Of a stretch of DNA of 64,000 nucleotides, positions 53,345-64,000 are shown piece after piece. The position numbers and the translations under genes were made by a program. Positions within the stretch are counted from its first letter, which is position 1, and each line of letters begins with the position of its first letter. The notes under the pieces are model-generated. The model saw nothing but the letters and a program-made list of their open reading frames with translations, was not told the origin of the DNA and did not search any database. This DNA is from Peromyscus leucopus (taxonomy: Eukaryota; Chordata; Mammalia; Rodentia; Cricetidae): the NCBI RefSeq assembly GCF_004664715.2, contig NC_051070.1, forward strand, positions 47,502,456-47,566,455, given 5' to 3'.

Positions 53345-53550
53345 ATTTTTACATACTGTGTGTTTTCTTGCGTGTGTGTCTGTATACCATGTGCATGCTT
53401 GACGCCTGCAGAGGTCAGAAGGGGGCGTTGGACCCCCTGTGACTGGAGTTACAGATGGTTATGAACTGTTGTGTGGTTGCTGGAAATCGAACCCAGGCCC
53501 GCTGGAAGAGCAGCCAGTGTTCTTAACTGCTGAATCATCTCTCCAGCCCC
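53345..53550 (-). repeat. B3 SINE, antisense
   Basis: 'gtataccatgtgcatgcttg' to 'gaatcatctctccagcccc'. Flanked by 'taaaattaact' (53331) and 'taaaattaact' (53552). Confidence 0.88.
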
Positions 53551-53622
53551 TTAAAATTAACTTTTTTTTCTTGTGAATAAGATCTTGATTTTTAGCTGAG
53601 ACTGGCCTCAGTTACTGTAAAC

Positions 53623-54235
53623 TGTTGTACCCAGAGTCCCCCAAAGACCACCAAGAGACCGAATCCTTTGTAAAAGCAAAGAGTCTCTGTACTATTACAA
53701 GTTAACTTGGTCCTCTCTGTCTGACGCAGCAGCAGAGCAGGAGAAACCTGAGTAGCAATGGGTCAGGGTTTTTAAAGCAAACGGGGGATTGGGGTCTACA
53801 GACTGCATAGGAACAGACTCAGGATTGGTTTATGCGAGTGGCAATCATGTTAGTAACTTTTAATTGGCTAGGGTGAGTTGGGGGTTACAGTTATCATTTG
53901 GGGGCAGGCCTGGACAAGTCCCAGGCTCTGTCCTTGAGCTGCCATGGAGGTTGGCTGGCCTAGCACGTACTGACTGTGGGGGCTGCTCAGCGGCCCAGGC
54001 TCTGTCCTTGACCCATGCATGCAGCTCTAAGTTGGTGAGGGGTCCCAGACAGTAAACAACTGACTGAACCTTGAGCAGTCAGAGTACACGCAGAAAGGGA
54101 GCTACTGCCAGGACTATGTCTTTTGTTCATGGCCCTCCCAGAAACTGCTTGCTCAAGTCTCAGGAAACTGAAACTGAGGCCTGATCTCTGAGAGAAGACT
54201 AAACAGCCTGTCATGGCATCTGCTTGGTCCTTTCA
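53623..54235 (-). mobile_element. solo LTR, class I type, 5-bp target duplication
   Basis: TGAAAGGACCAAGC ... TGGGTACAACA on the minus strand, same family as 32626-33198. Exact flanks TAAAC at 53618-53622 and 54236-54240. Confidence 0.88.
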
Positions 54236-54260
54236 TAAACTTCCTGCCTCAGATCCCCAG

Positions 54261-54535
54261 TGTAAGCATTCGGTCCTTAATTATGTCATCAGCCTTCGAG
54301 GGTGTCCCAGCCTAAAAAGCGGGTGGGCCCTCTGTACGCTCTCTGTCTCCTCTCCTTTTCCACTCCTTCCTCCTGTCGGCCCCTCTCTCTCCCTCTCTCT
54401 TTCTCCTCCCCCCCCCCTTCTCTCCCAATAAAGCTCTAAAAGGTAACTATGGCTGTGATTCTTTCAGTCACCACGCTCCTCAGCCAGCATCGGCGGTTAC
54501 CAGACACGAGCAGCAGCACTGTAGCATAAGCAACA
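54261..54535 (+). mobile_element. solo IAP-like LTR, 5-bp target duplication
   Basis: TGTAAGCATTCGG ... GCATAAGCAACA, CT-rich R, AATAAAGCTC at 54427. Flanks CCCAG at 54256-54260 and 54536-54540. Same family as 44155 and 47207, opposite orientation. Confidence 0.82.
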
Positions 54536-55029
54536 CCCAGTGCTCAGACTACAGATTTCTACACCATGCCTGGCTAAAACTTCAGCCATTTTGAAATACA
54601 CACTTTGGCGGCATTTAGTGCATTCCTGTAGTGCAGCGAGCATCTCTCACTGGGCAAATGCCAGGGAACGGTGGGGATTAATTACTTCGTTTTCCAATGG
54701 AAAAGATCATGTGCCAGACCGATCCCTGGAGCCTCCAACGGACCTTCTTTATGGATTTAAGAGAAGCATGCCTTTCTGAGTAAAATGCATCTGGGCCACT
54801 CTCCCCAGGTCTCCGAACCTCCCCACACCCCCGAGCCTGCAGCGGGACAGTTGGAGTTACACTCACCAGAAAGCAAACCAGAGTCAGCCCAGGTCACGGG
54901 TGATTGGGAGCGTCATGACCATAGATACACTCTCTCTGGGGTCACCAATTGGAGAAGGAATTTTCCAATTACAGCTCTTGGACCACTGTGACTCAACTGT
55001 GACAACATTTTCTCTCTTTCTGTGTTTTC

Positions 55030-55192
55030 TTCTTTTTTTAATTTTTGAGATTATAATATTACAACATTTCTCCTTTCCCTCTCCTCCCTCTAAACCCTCC
55101 CATATACCTCTCTCTACCCTCCTTCAAATTCATGGCTTCCCCCCAACAATTGTTATTGCATGCATAGATGTGTATGTATGTATGTATATGTA

Positions 55193-55243
<51 letters not shown>

Positions 55244-56175
55244 TTAAACATAACCTGTTGAGTCCGTATACTGCTACTTGTATGTATGTTTTTAGGACTG
55301 ACCATTTGGCTCTGGACAACCATTTGGTGTGCTCTTCTATGGTGGTATTCTATTTGTACTGAAATGTGATTTTAATTGTATGTTAATAAATAAAGTTGCC
55401 CGGGGGTCAGAGCTATTAGAGCCATAGAAAGAGCGTGGCAGTGGTGGCGCACGCCTTTAATCCCATAGATCTCTGTGTGTTCAGGGATACAGCCAGCATT
55501 GGAGACATATGCCTTTAAGACCTGAAGGGCTGTACTTACAGGCAGTGACGAGGCAGTCATGTGTTTGAGTTTACAACCAATGAGAAGGCAGAACAGAAAG
55601 ACTATTTAAAGACATACACACAGGAAATAGGTCTCTTTCGGGGAGCTAGGACCACCGCAGGAGGAAGGGTGAGATTTTAGCTCTGAGCTCTGACCTCTCG
55701 GCTTTCTCTTTTACGTTGGTTCTGTGTTCCTTATTTAATAAGACGGTTGGTTACGTCTATACTCTTCCTTGGGGGAAGACCATTTCTCCGGCTCCCAGGT
55801 TTCCTCAGTTGCCTGTAGCTCTTGGTGTCCGGTGGAGGCCTCGTGGGCTTTTCTTCATTCAGTTTGGCATGTCCTTGTTCGGCTCACATTTGGGCAGTCA
55901 TGTTGGTGAGACTTTATGGATGTAGCTTCTGGTGTTACTAGGAGACACAGTCTCGCAGCAAACTCCCTGATCCTCTGGCTCTTACGTCTTTCTGCCTCTC
56001 TTCCTCAATATTCTCCAATCTTTGGGTGCAGGAGCATTTTGTAGATGTATCTCAAGGGACTGGGCGCCACAACTCTGCATTCTGATTGGTTGTGCGTTTC
56101 TGTAGTGGTCTCTGTCTGTTGCAAAGAGAAATTTCTTTGATGAAGGATAAAGACTACACTTAGCAGACTAAAGAC
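55030..56175 (-). repeat. L1 3' UTR, antisense, interrupted by an LTR
   Basis: 'tttttgagattataatatta' (the L1 3' terminus in reverse) through 'ggcctcgtgggcttttcttc' to 'ctgttgcaaagagaaatttc'. A (TA)n lies at 55199-55242. Confidence 0.85.
55338..55761 (+). mobile_element. solo LTR with 6-bp target duplication and B1-like interior
   Basis: TATGGTGGTATTC ... GGTTACGTCTATA: both expected termini (TG, CA) carry a transition. Exact flanks CTCTTC at 55332-55337 and 55762-55767. TATA-like CTATTTAAAG at about 55599-55608. Its R-U5 is found inverted at 27325-27460. Confidence 0.82.
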
Positions 56176-56248
56176 TCTGAAGGAGGATGTGGGAAGTCCG
56201 TATGTGAGGTGGGGTGGTGGAGGCTTCACAAAATTTTTTAAAGACGGG

Positions 56249-56392
56249 GTATAGCCAGGTGTAGGGTCACATGCATTTAATCCCAGTACTTGGGAAACAG
56301 AGGCATACAGATTTCTGTCTGTTTGAGGCCAGTTTGGTCTACATAGAGAGTTCCCAGACAGCCAGAACTACATAGAGAGACCCTGTCCAAGA

Positions 56393-56440
<48 letters not shown>

Positions 56441-56445
56441 AAATA
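56249..56445 (+). repeat. B1 SINE, sense, with (TAAA)n tail
   Basis: 'cacatgcatttaatcccagt', 'gagttcccagacagccag', then TAAA units 56395-56445. Confidence 0.88.
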
Positions 56446-56926
56446 AAGCAGAAACCAAAACCAAACCAGGATATGTACCTAGCTCAGGTTGCCTTGGAGT
56501 TCACAAGTCCTACCTCAGCTCTCTCAGTGCTGTGGTTACAGGCATGCACCATCATACCCACTTCTTAGCATGTTTTATTTGCAATCTTCTGCACTTTTCC
56601 TCGGTACCTTCCTGGAGTCATCCCAGGGGTCCCAACAGCAGTCTCATGAAGCAGGCAGGCAGGTGTTGCTATTTGATGAGAAACAGGCTCTGGGAGCCTT
56701 GGCCTGACAGCTGCCACTCTCTTTCTCTTCCCCTTTGGTAACTCTTTAGAGATGAGAAGGAGGGCTGCATTTGCTTCAGGAGAGCTCAGAAAGACTGTGC
56801 CTTTTCTTTTTGTCTTCAAAATTTCGGTGCTGGAGATTCCTCATAGAGCTTCAAACATCTTAAGCACAACAATCTCTTCCATTGAGACACACACACACCT
56901 CACCTAAGCACACTCTCTACCACTGA

Positions 56927-56979
<53 letters not shown>

Positions 56980-57480
56980 TCGCACGTAGAACCTAAGCAC
57001 ACTCCCTACCACTGAGACATACACACACCCTGCCACAGAAAGAGTATGGTTAAGTGGGACTTTTATAAACAAAAGTTTTCAAACTGGATTTTCATTTTGG
57101 TGAGCTGTGAACAGTGTGAACAAAAGAAATGAAACAAGACGAGATAATAAATGCAGTCACAATAAGAAATTCATCTGAAATTCTTGCCACAGCAGTGTGT
57201 GTGTGTGTGTGTATGTGTGTGTGTTCAAGAGCTCAGACATGACACCGTGGTATTTCCTAGTACAGATTACAGTTTAACCAGCTTAAAACCAGGGACATAA
57301 ATGGCTAATGCCCTATCCAAACAGCCTGCCTGCTGCCTCAGATTGCTCCCCCAACCCTCACACAGTTCAGAATAGGAAAGCTGTAGGTGTGATGAGCATC
57401 ATGCTAAACTCATGCTCTTGTCTTTGGTTATTTTGTGGATTTTGTTACTAATTTTTTTTCTAAATTTATTTTTGTTTTCA
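56446..57480. other. unassigned, with (CA)n and (TG)n
   Basis: CA repeats 56886-56975, interrupted by a locally duplicated unit ('cctaagcacactc', 'taccactgagaca'). TG run 57194-57225. No exon recognised. Confidence 0.5.
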
Positions 57481-57499
57481 TAATGATTATCATTTTTCA

Positions 57500-57605
57500 G
57501 ACAAGCCTCACTATGTAGCCAAGGCTGGCCTTGAACTCTCAATCTTTCCCTCTCATCCCTTCAAGGGCTGAGAGTACAATCACTTATCACTACATTGGCT
57601 CCATG
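57500..57605 (-). repeat. diverged antisense B1-like SINE
   Basis: 'ctcactatgtagccaaggct' and 'ggccttgaactctc'. Confidence 0.65.
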
Positions 57606-57643
57606 ATCACCACCAGAGGCAAAAACTGAATGACTACACTCCT

Positions 57644-57990
57644 TGTTTCCGGATATTTGTTTAACTATGTAAAGATGTGTTGCATATAACTATGTAAAAT
57701 GTGTTGCATTTGTTTGACTATGTAAAATGTGTTGCTGTTTTACCTTGACTGCCGAAGACACCTGATTGGTCTAGTAAAAAGTTGAATGACCAGTAGTGAG
57801 GGAAGAGGTATAGATGAGCCTTCCCTGCAGGAATAGTATACAGGAGGAGGAATTTAGGCTTGAGGGAGAGAAAGAAAAAGAGACACCAGGGGCCAGACTT
57901 GAACGTTGCAGGAAGTTTCTTCGAAGCCACAGTCCAGGATGCTGACCTCCCTTACGTGAGGGACCTAGGCTGCAGAAAACACCTGAGATT
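57644..57990 (+). mobile_element. candidate solo LTR
   Basis: Begins TGTTTCCGGATATTTG with reiterated 'gactatgtaaaatgtgttgc' units, then 'acctgattggtc', in the order of a rodent LTR family I have seen. The 3' end is not defined. Confidence 0.45.
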
Positions 57991-59580
57991 ACCACCCAGA
58001 GCCATGGGCTTAGTTCAGTTCATGCTCCTGCTTCTCAGCAGCACAGTCTCTGATCACTTCAAGTTCCCCAGTTCTTTTTCATGGAAAAAGCCCTTTATCC
58101 CATTGGCTGGAGGCTGCAATTTGCCTTTAAACGTTGTTCCAGATTGACAGATCTCATGATTTGCTGCTGGCAGTACTTACACAAAGGCAACCCAGAAAAT
58201 TAGAGGATAACATATTCAGCCAAGCAATAGGCTTTAAAAAAATTATGTGTATGTGTCTTGCCTGCGTGGATGCCTGTGTATCATGTGTATGCAGTGCTTG
58301 TGGGAGCCAGAAGAGGGCGCTGGGTCTCCTGGAGCCCTCACTGGACTACAGTCCACAAAGGTAGAGAGACTGGCTGAATCTTCATCTAAATCATTCCCTC
58401 TCACTGATACAGTGAAGCCCTGTCTTCCAGGATCATGTACTCAAGCAAGTACTAGCAAGTACTTGGGACTAGCTCTTGCCGACAGACTGTGACCAGAGGT
58501 GGAGAAATATGAAGCATGCTTTCTCCATTCTCTCCTGCCCACCCCTGTGGATACCGTGTACGAAGATGTGTTGCAGAAAGATGCATCTTGGTGCCTGAGT
58601 GCCACAAGGGACATGGGCACAGTCAACACCTCAGTGCCCTTCTGGATGGCACCTGGGATGTGGTCTGGGTGGTTTATGAGGGATCAGACAGGCCGGGGCT
58701 CAGTGAACCTCCTGACTGCGTTTGAAACAGGGTCCTGGAGTTTCTCAGGCCTTGGGAGGCCAGGGAGCCTGGGCAGTTGCTATAGCCAGTCAAAAGGCCT
58801 TTGGCAGCATCAGGTATTTTTGTTTGGGGGCTTTTCCATCTCTCCCATGGTACACCTTAAGGACCATTGTTTTCCCTTGCGTGGCTTACGTCATGTGGTC
58901 ACTTTTATCAAGATGGGATTGAGGTCACATGGCCAAGACCATCCTTTCCAAGGCTAGCAAAGATGGCTGTCAGCCCCGTGGCCACCTCCATCCCAGGGGG
59001 GACAGCAGCTGAGGTGGCAGCCAGCCCCAAGTTTCCTTTAGGTGTACCTGTGTCTAGACTTATAACTGCCCTTCCTAGTGCCATGAGTTTTAAATTAACC
59101 CTTTCGTTACAGGTTTTACAGGGTGTTAATCAGACCCAGTATGCTTATAAATCCTGAGGTACAGAAAGCTTACACAATGGTTTTACAAATCTTGAGATAA
59201 GATTTATACCTTAGCAACATTTTCAGAGTTGAATCAAAACCAAAAGGGTATGAGAAGAGTAGTCATAGTCCCCACTGAAAATAGTCTGTCCCTTGATTTT
59301 GTTTGTTCTCTTTTCTCTGGTCCTCAGCAGGTGGCTGGCCAGATATGGGAACAGAGATTTTGGAAGAAATCTTTGAACAAGCCTGCTTGGGTCTAGAGGA
59401 GGGGGAGCCATAGCCTAACTCCAGAGCCAGATTTTAACTCAAGTGGGACAGCATAAAACAGCAGTCTAAAGCCAGTCATACCTAAAAGACACCTAAGTCC
59501 CTGTAAAACTGAATCTAATAAGCTGAGAAGAAAGAAGACTTAGAAACTTTTGGCTCCTGGCTATAGACAGCAGATGCTGC
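57991..59580. other. mostly unassigned; B3 fragment
   Basis: Antisense B3-like piece at about 58225-58340. A 152-residue frame at 58499-58957 shows no domain. I cannot exclude further ERV-derived sequence. Confidence 0.4.
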
Positions 59581-59587
59581 AGGAGGG

Positions 59588-59850
59588 AGCTGAGAGATGC
59601 ACCAGCCAGGCAGGAGAGTGTGCAGGGTGTAGACAGGCAGGAGTGTGTGCAGGGTGTAGCCTGGAGGAGAGTGTGCAGGGTGTAGCCAGGCAGGAGTGTG
59701 TGCAGGGTGTAGCCTGGAGGAGAGTGTGCAGGGTGTAGCCAGGGAGGAGAGTGTGCATGTGTGTGCATGTGTGTGCATGTGTGTGCATGTGTGTGCACAT
59801 GTGTGTGCATGTGTGTGCATGTGTGTGTGCATGTGTGTGCATGTGTGTGC
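59588..59850. repeat. 27-28-bp minisatellite merging into (TGTGTGCATG)n
   Basis: About five units built on 'gtgcagggtgtagcctgg' (59617-59755), then decamer TG/CATG repeats. Confidence 0.88.
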
Positions 59851-59966
59851 ATGCTGCAGCTGGCCAACTCCTTTGCTTTCTCCCCCTCCTGCTAGGTCTT
59901 GCTCTTCCCACTCTGCCACAAACTTACAGATCCATCTATGGTAACTTAAAACACAGGGCATTTACA

Positions 59967-59970
<4 letters not shown>

Positions 59971-60020
<50 letters not shown>
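59971..60020. repeat. (TG)n microsatellite
   Basis: About 25 uninterrupted TG units. Confidence 0.97.
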
Positions 60021-60026
<6 letters not shown>

Positions 60027-60061
60027 GAGACCAGATAAAAAGCTTGGAGCAGAGAAACAGG

Positions 60062-60205
60062 GAATGGGGAAATCTCTTTCCATTTCCCCAATTGCTCACA
60101 GTATTTGTAAAGGTCCCAAATAATATTAGGATCTAAGGTGCCATGAGGGGGCCCTTTCGGTGGATTATCTAAGGGGGTATTGAAGCCAAATTTGATTGCA
60201 AAAGT
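60062..60205 (-). pseudogene. gag: gag matrix-like remnant
   Basis: An open frame on the minus strand includes NIIWDLYKYCEQLGKWKEI, which has the W..L..YC...GKW.E pattern of gammaretrovirus-like matrix proteins. It continues upstream (TPLDNPPKGPPHGTLD). It ends in simple repeats, so only a piece of gag survives. Family assignment is by pattern only. Confidence 0.6.
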
Positions 60206-61003
60206 AAATGAATAAATTTAGTGCCCTTCAGGTTGGGTGTCAGTCAGGTATCAGGTGGAGAGGCTGGAGGTTTTCTAAGAGGCATCCCAAGAGGGAATGA
60301 GAGGGTGTGGAAGACACGTTCCCACGGATGAGAGAAAAGGAAAATGTCACTGCAGCCTGTAGTCATGGGCATCCCCAGGACTCAGGGACGACAGAACAAG
60401 GACCAAGCTGTTCAGTGGGTCATCACCACACTCAGCGGGGGTCAGGGGCTTAGCCTGGCTAAGCCAGCCTGGAGACCCAGTGCCTGGTACCAGGGCTTCG
60501 GTGGAGGTGAGAAGACAAGAGAAAACCCGCGCTCTAAGGGGAGGGTCTCATCCACAGGAAAGCGTCGGGGGAATGGGGTCACAAAAGGCATGAGGGCCTA
60601 AAGGAGCTGTGGGATTATGGGCGGCTCCAGGGGGAGGTGAGGGAAGAGAGCAGGAAGGGGCCGATAGCCTGGTTTGGCCTAAGGGAACTGCAGGATTGCA
60701 GCTCCGGGTGTCGGGCATGGGGTCAGGTGAAGAGGGACAGCCTTAAAGACCTAACGATCATGGCTGGGGTACCTCCGCCTCCAAGAGTATCACAGGGGTG
60801 CCGACATGCAGCGGTCACTTCCTCAGACTCAGAGAAACCTTTACACTGACCAAAGGGGAAACTCACCTAATTGCTGCTGGTGGATGGGGTGCTGAGTGAT
60901 CGGTGAGCCAGAAGGTGAGTCTGTTGCGGATGGACTGGAGATGAGGGATGGGGTCCCAGTGCAGCTTCGACCATGCGGGCGAGTGCAGGCACTAGGAGAG
61001 CCT

Positions 61004-61021
61004 ATCCGAGTCACAACACCA
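61004..61021 (-). other. tRNA-His-type primer binding site
   Basis: TGGTGTTGTGACTCGGAT on the minus strand, two bases after the LTR. It matches the 3' end of tRNA-His at 16 of 18 positions as I remember it. Confidence 0.75.
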
Positions 61022-61023
61022 AA

Positions 61024-61554
61024 TGTTAGTATTGCAGCTCGGATGGAAAGGTATCCTGGCAGCTGGAAGCCAAGGGATACCACAAAGTCACACCGCACAA
61101 CAAACCTCACCCAAGAGATTTATTGGGAGGAAAAACCCTCCCGGGAGGGTGGCCGCCTCTGCTGGAGCGAGAAACAGCAGCAAACTGAACAGGATACAGG
61201 GCTTATATAGAGTTTCTTGGGAAGGGGGTGGAACTTTTCAGGGTGGAGCTTTCCAGGGTGGAGATTGGTGGGATTTCATGTCCAGAGACTAGACTTTTTA
61301 CTCAGTAGGATGGGGGCAGGGTCCAGCAGTTAGGACAGTTGTTCTGTGGGTGGAACCTGGTAGTTAGAGGTCCTGGGGGAGGGGCCTGGCCACATGTGGT
61401 CCTGGGGGAGGGGCCTGGCCACAAGGGACTGCTTAAGGGGAGAAAGGATGCCCAGGGATGAAGGCAGAGAAACCATCCTCCAAGCTACAGGCTTAGACTC
61501 TAGGTTCTCGCTGCTCTTAGGTACAGATCTGCTATAGAAAGGGGACACACAACA
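61024..61554 (-). repeat. 5' LTR of the class I remnant
   Basis: TGTTGTGTGTCCCC ... GCAATACTAACA, with TCTATATAAG (61201-61211) and AATAAA (61119-61124) on the minus strand. It contains a local duplication of 'ggtcctgggggaggggcctg' at about 61370-61420. Confidence 0.75.
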
Positions 61555-62360
61555 TTGTGTCTACCATGTCCTGTCCAGTTGGCACATCTCTGGAGGGTAA
61601 CTGTCTCATCTATGTCCCCATTTCCCCAACCATCAATTACTCAGTTGGTCTCAGCTGGCAAACCTGTTGTTAGTTATATAATTGTATAATCCCAGAAAGG
61701 TTTGGAACTAAATATAGGGATGGTGAGCTAAGTTAAATTCATAACTAATATTTCTAGTATTAACCTCCAATGTAAGCCAGTTGGCATGGGTTTGTGATTC
61801 ATGTGATATATGACATACAGTAGCAAAGACAGAAATTATACTCTCTAAAGAACATAATTAAAGAAACTGATAAGTTAATATTTGAAATGTGTAATTGATT
61901 TTAGATGGAAATATACGCAGAATTTAAATGTAGTAACTGCACTGATCTTATGAAGAGAATCATGTTACTGGTCTATCCTGTAAGGCTGCCAGGAGCCTTA
62001 CTGGAGTCTCATGATACTTAGCTTGCCACCACTGGCTGTCATGAGACTGTGTTAGTCCCTTAATTTATTGTGCCTCAATGGGCTAAGAAGGCCATAGCCA
62101 ATGAAGAGCAGAGACCAGACAGGAACTCTTGAGAGGGAAGTTTGCTGAAGTCTGGGTCAGAGAACTGCAAATGTTTGCAGTTCAGGAACACATGGCAAAT
62201 ACTGTATTCTTGGAGGCCAGGAGGCAAATACAGAATATTACGTAGACACTTCCAATCTGAACACTCTTCTTAGCTGTGGGGCTGTACAATAACAAGCAAC
62301 TGCATTTGGCCCGTGAACTATGGTGTGCTGACCCCTGGCATAAAACTAAGATTATAAATA
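61555..62360. other. unassigned sequence
   Basis: No repeat or exon recognised. Confidence 0.5.
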
Positions 62361-62362
62361 AT

Positions 62363-62507
62363 AGCTGGGTGTGATGGTATATACCTTTAATCCCAACATT
62401 TGGGAGGCAGAGGCTGCAAGTTCAAGGCCAGCATGGTCTACATAGTGAGTTCCAGGACAGCCACAGCTACATAACAGAGAGACCCTATCTCAAAAAAACA
62501 AACAAAA
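62363..62507 (+). repeat. B1 SINE, sense
   Basis: 'tgatggtatatacctttaat', 'caaggccagcatggtctac', A-rich tail. Confidence 0.88.
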
Positions 62508-62515
62508 AGATTATA

Positions 62516-62685
62516 TGCTGGGCAGTCCTGGCACACGTCTTTAATCCCAGTACTCAAGAGGCAGAGACAGGCAGATCTGTGTGAGTTCGAGGCCAGCCTG
62601 GTCTACAAAGCGAGTTCAAGGGCAGGCTCCATAGCAACACAGAGAAACCCTGTCTCAAAAAACAAGCAAAACAAAACAAACAAGA
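62516..62685 (+). repeat. B1 SINE, sense, with target duplication
   Basis: 'gagttcgaggccagcctggt' and 'gaaaccctgtctc'. Flanks 'aagattata' at about 62506 and 62681. Confidence 0.9.
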
Positions 62686-62689
62686 TTAT

Positions 62690-63235
62690 AATAATGGTTT
62701 GGGTCTGGCTTGAGTGTACCCTAAGGGCCCATGTATTGAAGCATAATCCTCATCCTGAGGAGAGGATGGAAACTAACTATGAGATTTAGTAGTGGGTATT
62801 TTGAATGCGATTAGATTAAAAAAAGAAAAGAAAAGGACACAGATGAGATTGTTTACTCTGAAGCAATGTGGCACTGGGCCAAGGACATGGGATACACTCT
62901 GTGTCCCTTTTTCTATAGAGGAATTCTATCTGATACATCAGCAGGGACCTTATGTTCTAGATAAGGTAACGGGGACGAGTTAGATGATCAAATCTTGGTG
63001 GCTTGTCTTATAAGACAAGGGAGGAAGAACAAAAGACTCCCACACTCCCTGTCTCTTGTCACATGGTAACCTGTACAGCCTCAAGGCTCTGTCAGCAAGG
63101 AGTCCGAGGAAAGCACAGCACGCACTTTAAAGGGAATAGGAGCTAGTGTTTCTTTGGAGCCAAATATAAGTAAGCATGGTCTGGGAACACAGATTCAGGT
63201 TATTCTAGAAAGTTCCAACAGGGTAACAGTTCCAC
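62690..63235. other. unassigned sequence
   Basis: No repeat or exon recognised. Confidence 0.5.
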
Positions 63236-63239
63236 TGTT

Positions 63240-63555
63240 CAGGGCTGGGGGGTGTTTCGGCCAACTGTTGGCTTTGCAATCCTGAGAACTGAGTTCAGTC
63301 TCCAGAACTGACGTGACAAATGTCGGTCACGATGGCACTTGCTTATAATCCCAGCAGCAAGGAGGCAGAGACCGGAGGGTCCACGGGACCTACTTTTATC
63401 CGTGGTCAATGAGAGACCTTTTCTCAAAGGACATGGGCAGCCTTCCCAAGAATGACATACGAGGATGTCTCAAGCCTCCACACGTGTTCACACACAAACA
63501 CGAGTTCATAAGCATGCACGAGTGTGCACACAGACTCACATGCATTAAAAAATTA
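63240..63555 (+). repeat. B4/RSINE1-like SINE, diverged
   Basis: 'gagttcagtctccagaactg', 'cttataatcccagcagcaag' and a CA-rich tail fit the B4/RSINE1 order. Confidence 0.55.
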
Positions 63556-64000
63556 AAATACATTGTTTGGTAGAAATACCAGGCAGGCACTTTTTACAGC
63601 AAAGCGTGGAGATCTGTGTGGTAGGCCTCAGGGGCTGATGACAGCCCTTGGGCTGGTGGAGGCTGGGGGTTCATTTGCACATTCCAGAAGGATTTACTTC
63701 TTAGTCACGAGGAGGAATGTTAGGTCAAACACAGAGGTGGGTGGGTACAGAATGGCTATTTAAAGATATCTCAAGATAATTAAATTTTGGATCTGCAACA
63801 TTCCAGTCCTCACAGAAATTCCAACCGGGCGACCAGCTGTGTGGAGTCTGTAACACACAGGTGCAGCTTTTGTGTTCTGGGAACTTCACTGAAGCCATCA
63901 CAAGATGTGACCCTTCAAGCTTACATCTCCAGAACCATACACCGAAAGAAACTTCCTTTCTTATAACTTTCTCGGTCTGTGGTAACGTGTTACTGGCAAT
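63556..64000. other. unassigned sequence to the end of the window
   Basis: Nothing recognised. Confidence 0.5.

Larger units (their letters stand above)
53565..54600 (-). repeat. antisense B1-like SINE broken by two LTRs
   Basis: Joining 53565-53622, 54236-54260 and 54536-54600 gives a coherent diverged B1 ('gactggcctc', 'ttcctgcctcagatcccc', 'agtgctcagactacag', 'caccatgcctggc'). Confidence 0.8.
60062..61554 (-). mobile_element. class I ERV remnant: 5' LTR, tRNA-His-type primer site, leader, gag start
   Basis: 5' LTR 61024-61554, primer site 61004-61021, a splice-donor-like AGGTGAGT at about 60870, then leader and a gag-like frame near 60062-60220. No matching 3' LTR is seen to the left; sequence breaks into TG repeats at 60020. 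Confidence 0.7.

Noticed and set aside
58499..58957. 152-residue plus-strand frame
   Set aside because: No domain, low-complexity composition and no flanking signals of a gene.

Overview
The window reads as mammalian, specifically rodent and most probably cricetid (vole, hamster or deer-mouse group), nuclear DNA. Evidence: dozens of B1, B2/B3, B4/RSINE1 and ID-type SINEs, rodent MT-type MaLR LTRs, rodent L1 3' ends, long (TG)n, (TC)n and (TTCTCC)n microsatellites, and LTR families with B1 variants that I associate with Cricetidae. There is no bacterial or organellar signature. I do not recognise any host protein-coding exon. Nearly all open frames are shadows of SINEs or simple repeats, so the window is best described as intergenic or intronic DNA dominated by retroelements, with one CpG-rich unique stretch (about 17.95-18.72 kb) that could be a promoter.

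The central object is a nearly young, badly deleted, gammaretrovirus-like provirus on the minus strand at 10798-15939. It has two 620-bp LTRs differing at one base, a perfect 4-bp target duplication (GCCC), a tRNA-Ile type primer binding site, a splice donor, a leader with a 60-bp tandem duplication, a polypurine tract, and fragments of gag, pro, RNase H, integrase and env. The RT polymerase region, env surface region and matrix are missing. Between leader and gag lies a block of about 770 bp, extremely GC-rich and not retroviral in character. It contains a stretch (14283-14361) that I recognise as the conserved part of mammalian 28S rRNA, in the same sense as the viral RNA. This is the most interesting find: a non-autonomous retroelement that seems to have captured ribosomal RNA and then been mobilised in trans recently.

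Left of it (0-10.8 kb) are SINEs, a 1.7-kb non-autonomous class II-like element with tRNA-Lys type priming (5583-7295), an inverted duplication (4251-4474 / 5298-5523) and a candidate LTR splitting a B4-type SINE (8331-8863). Right of it (16-31 kb) are further LTRs, a large hexanucleotide microsatellite, MaLR LTRs, many SINEs, and an odd LTR chimera at 27325-27853 that looks like integrated minus-strand strong-stop DNA joined to another family's LTR.

From 31 to 64 kb the window is layered with solo LTRs, many with exact target duplications (32626-33198, 40851-41331, 45443-45972, 47233-47541, 50265-51121, 53623-54235, 54261-54535, 55338-55761). Several are nested inside L1 3' ends, older LTRs or SINEs. 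A class I ERV remnant with a tRNA-His type primer site and a gag-matrix-like frame sits at 60062-61554. Genes do not work together here in a pathway. What can be read is the order in which mobile elements landed on one another.
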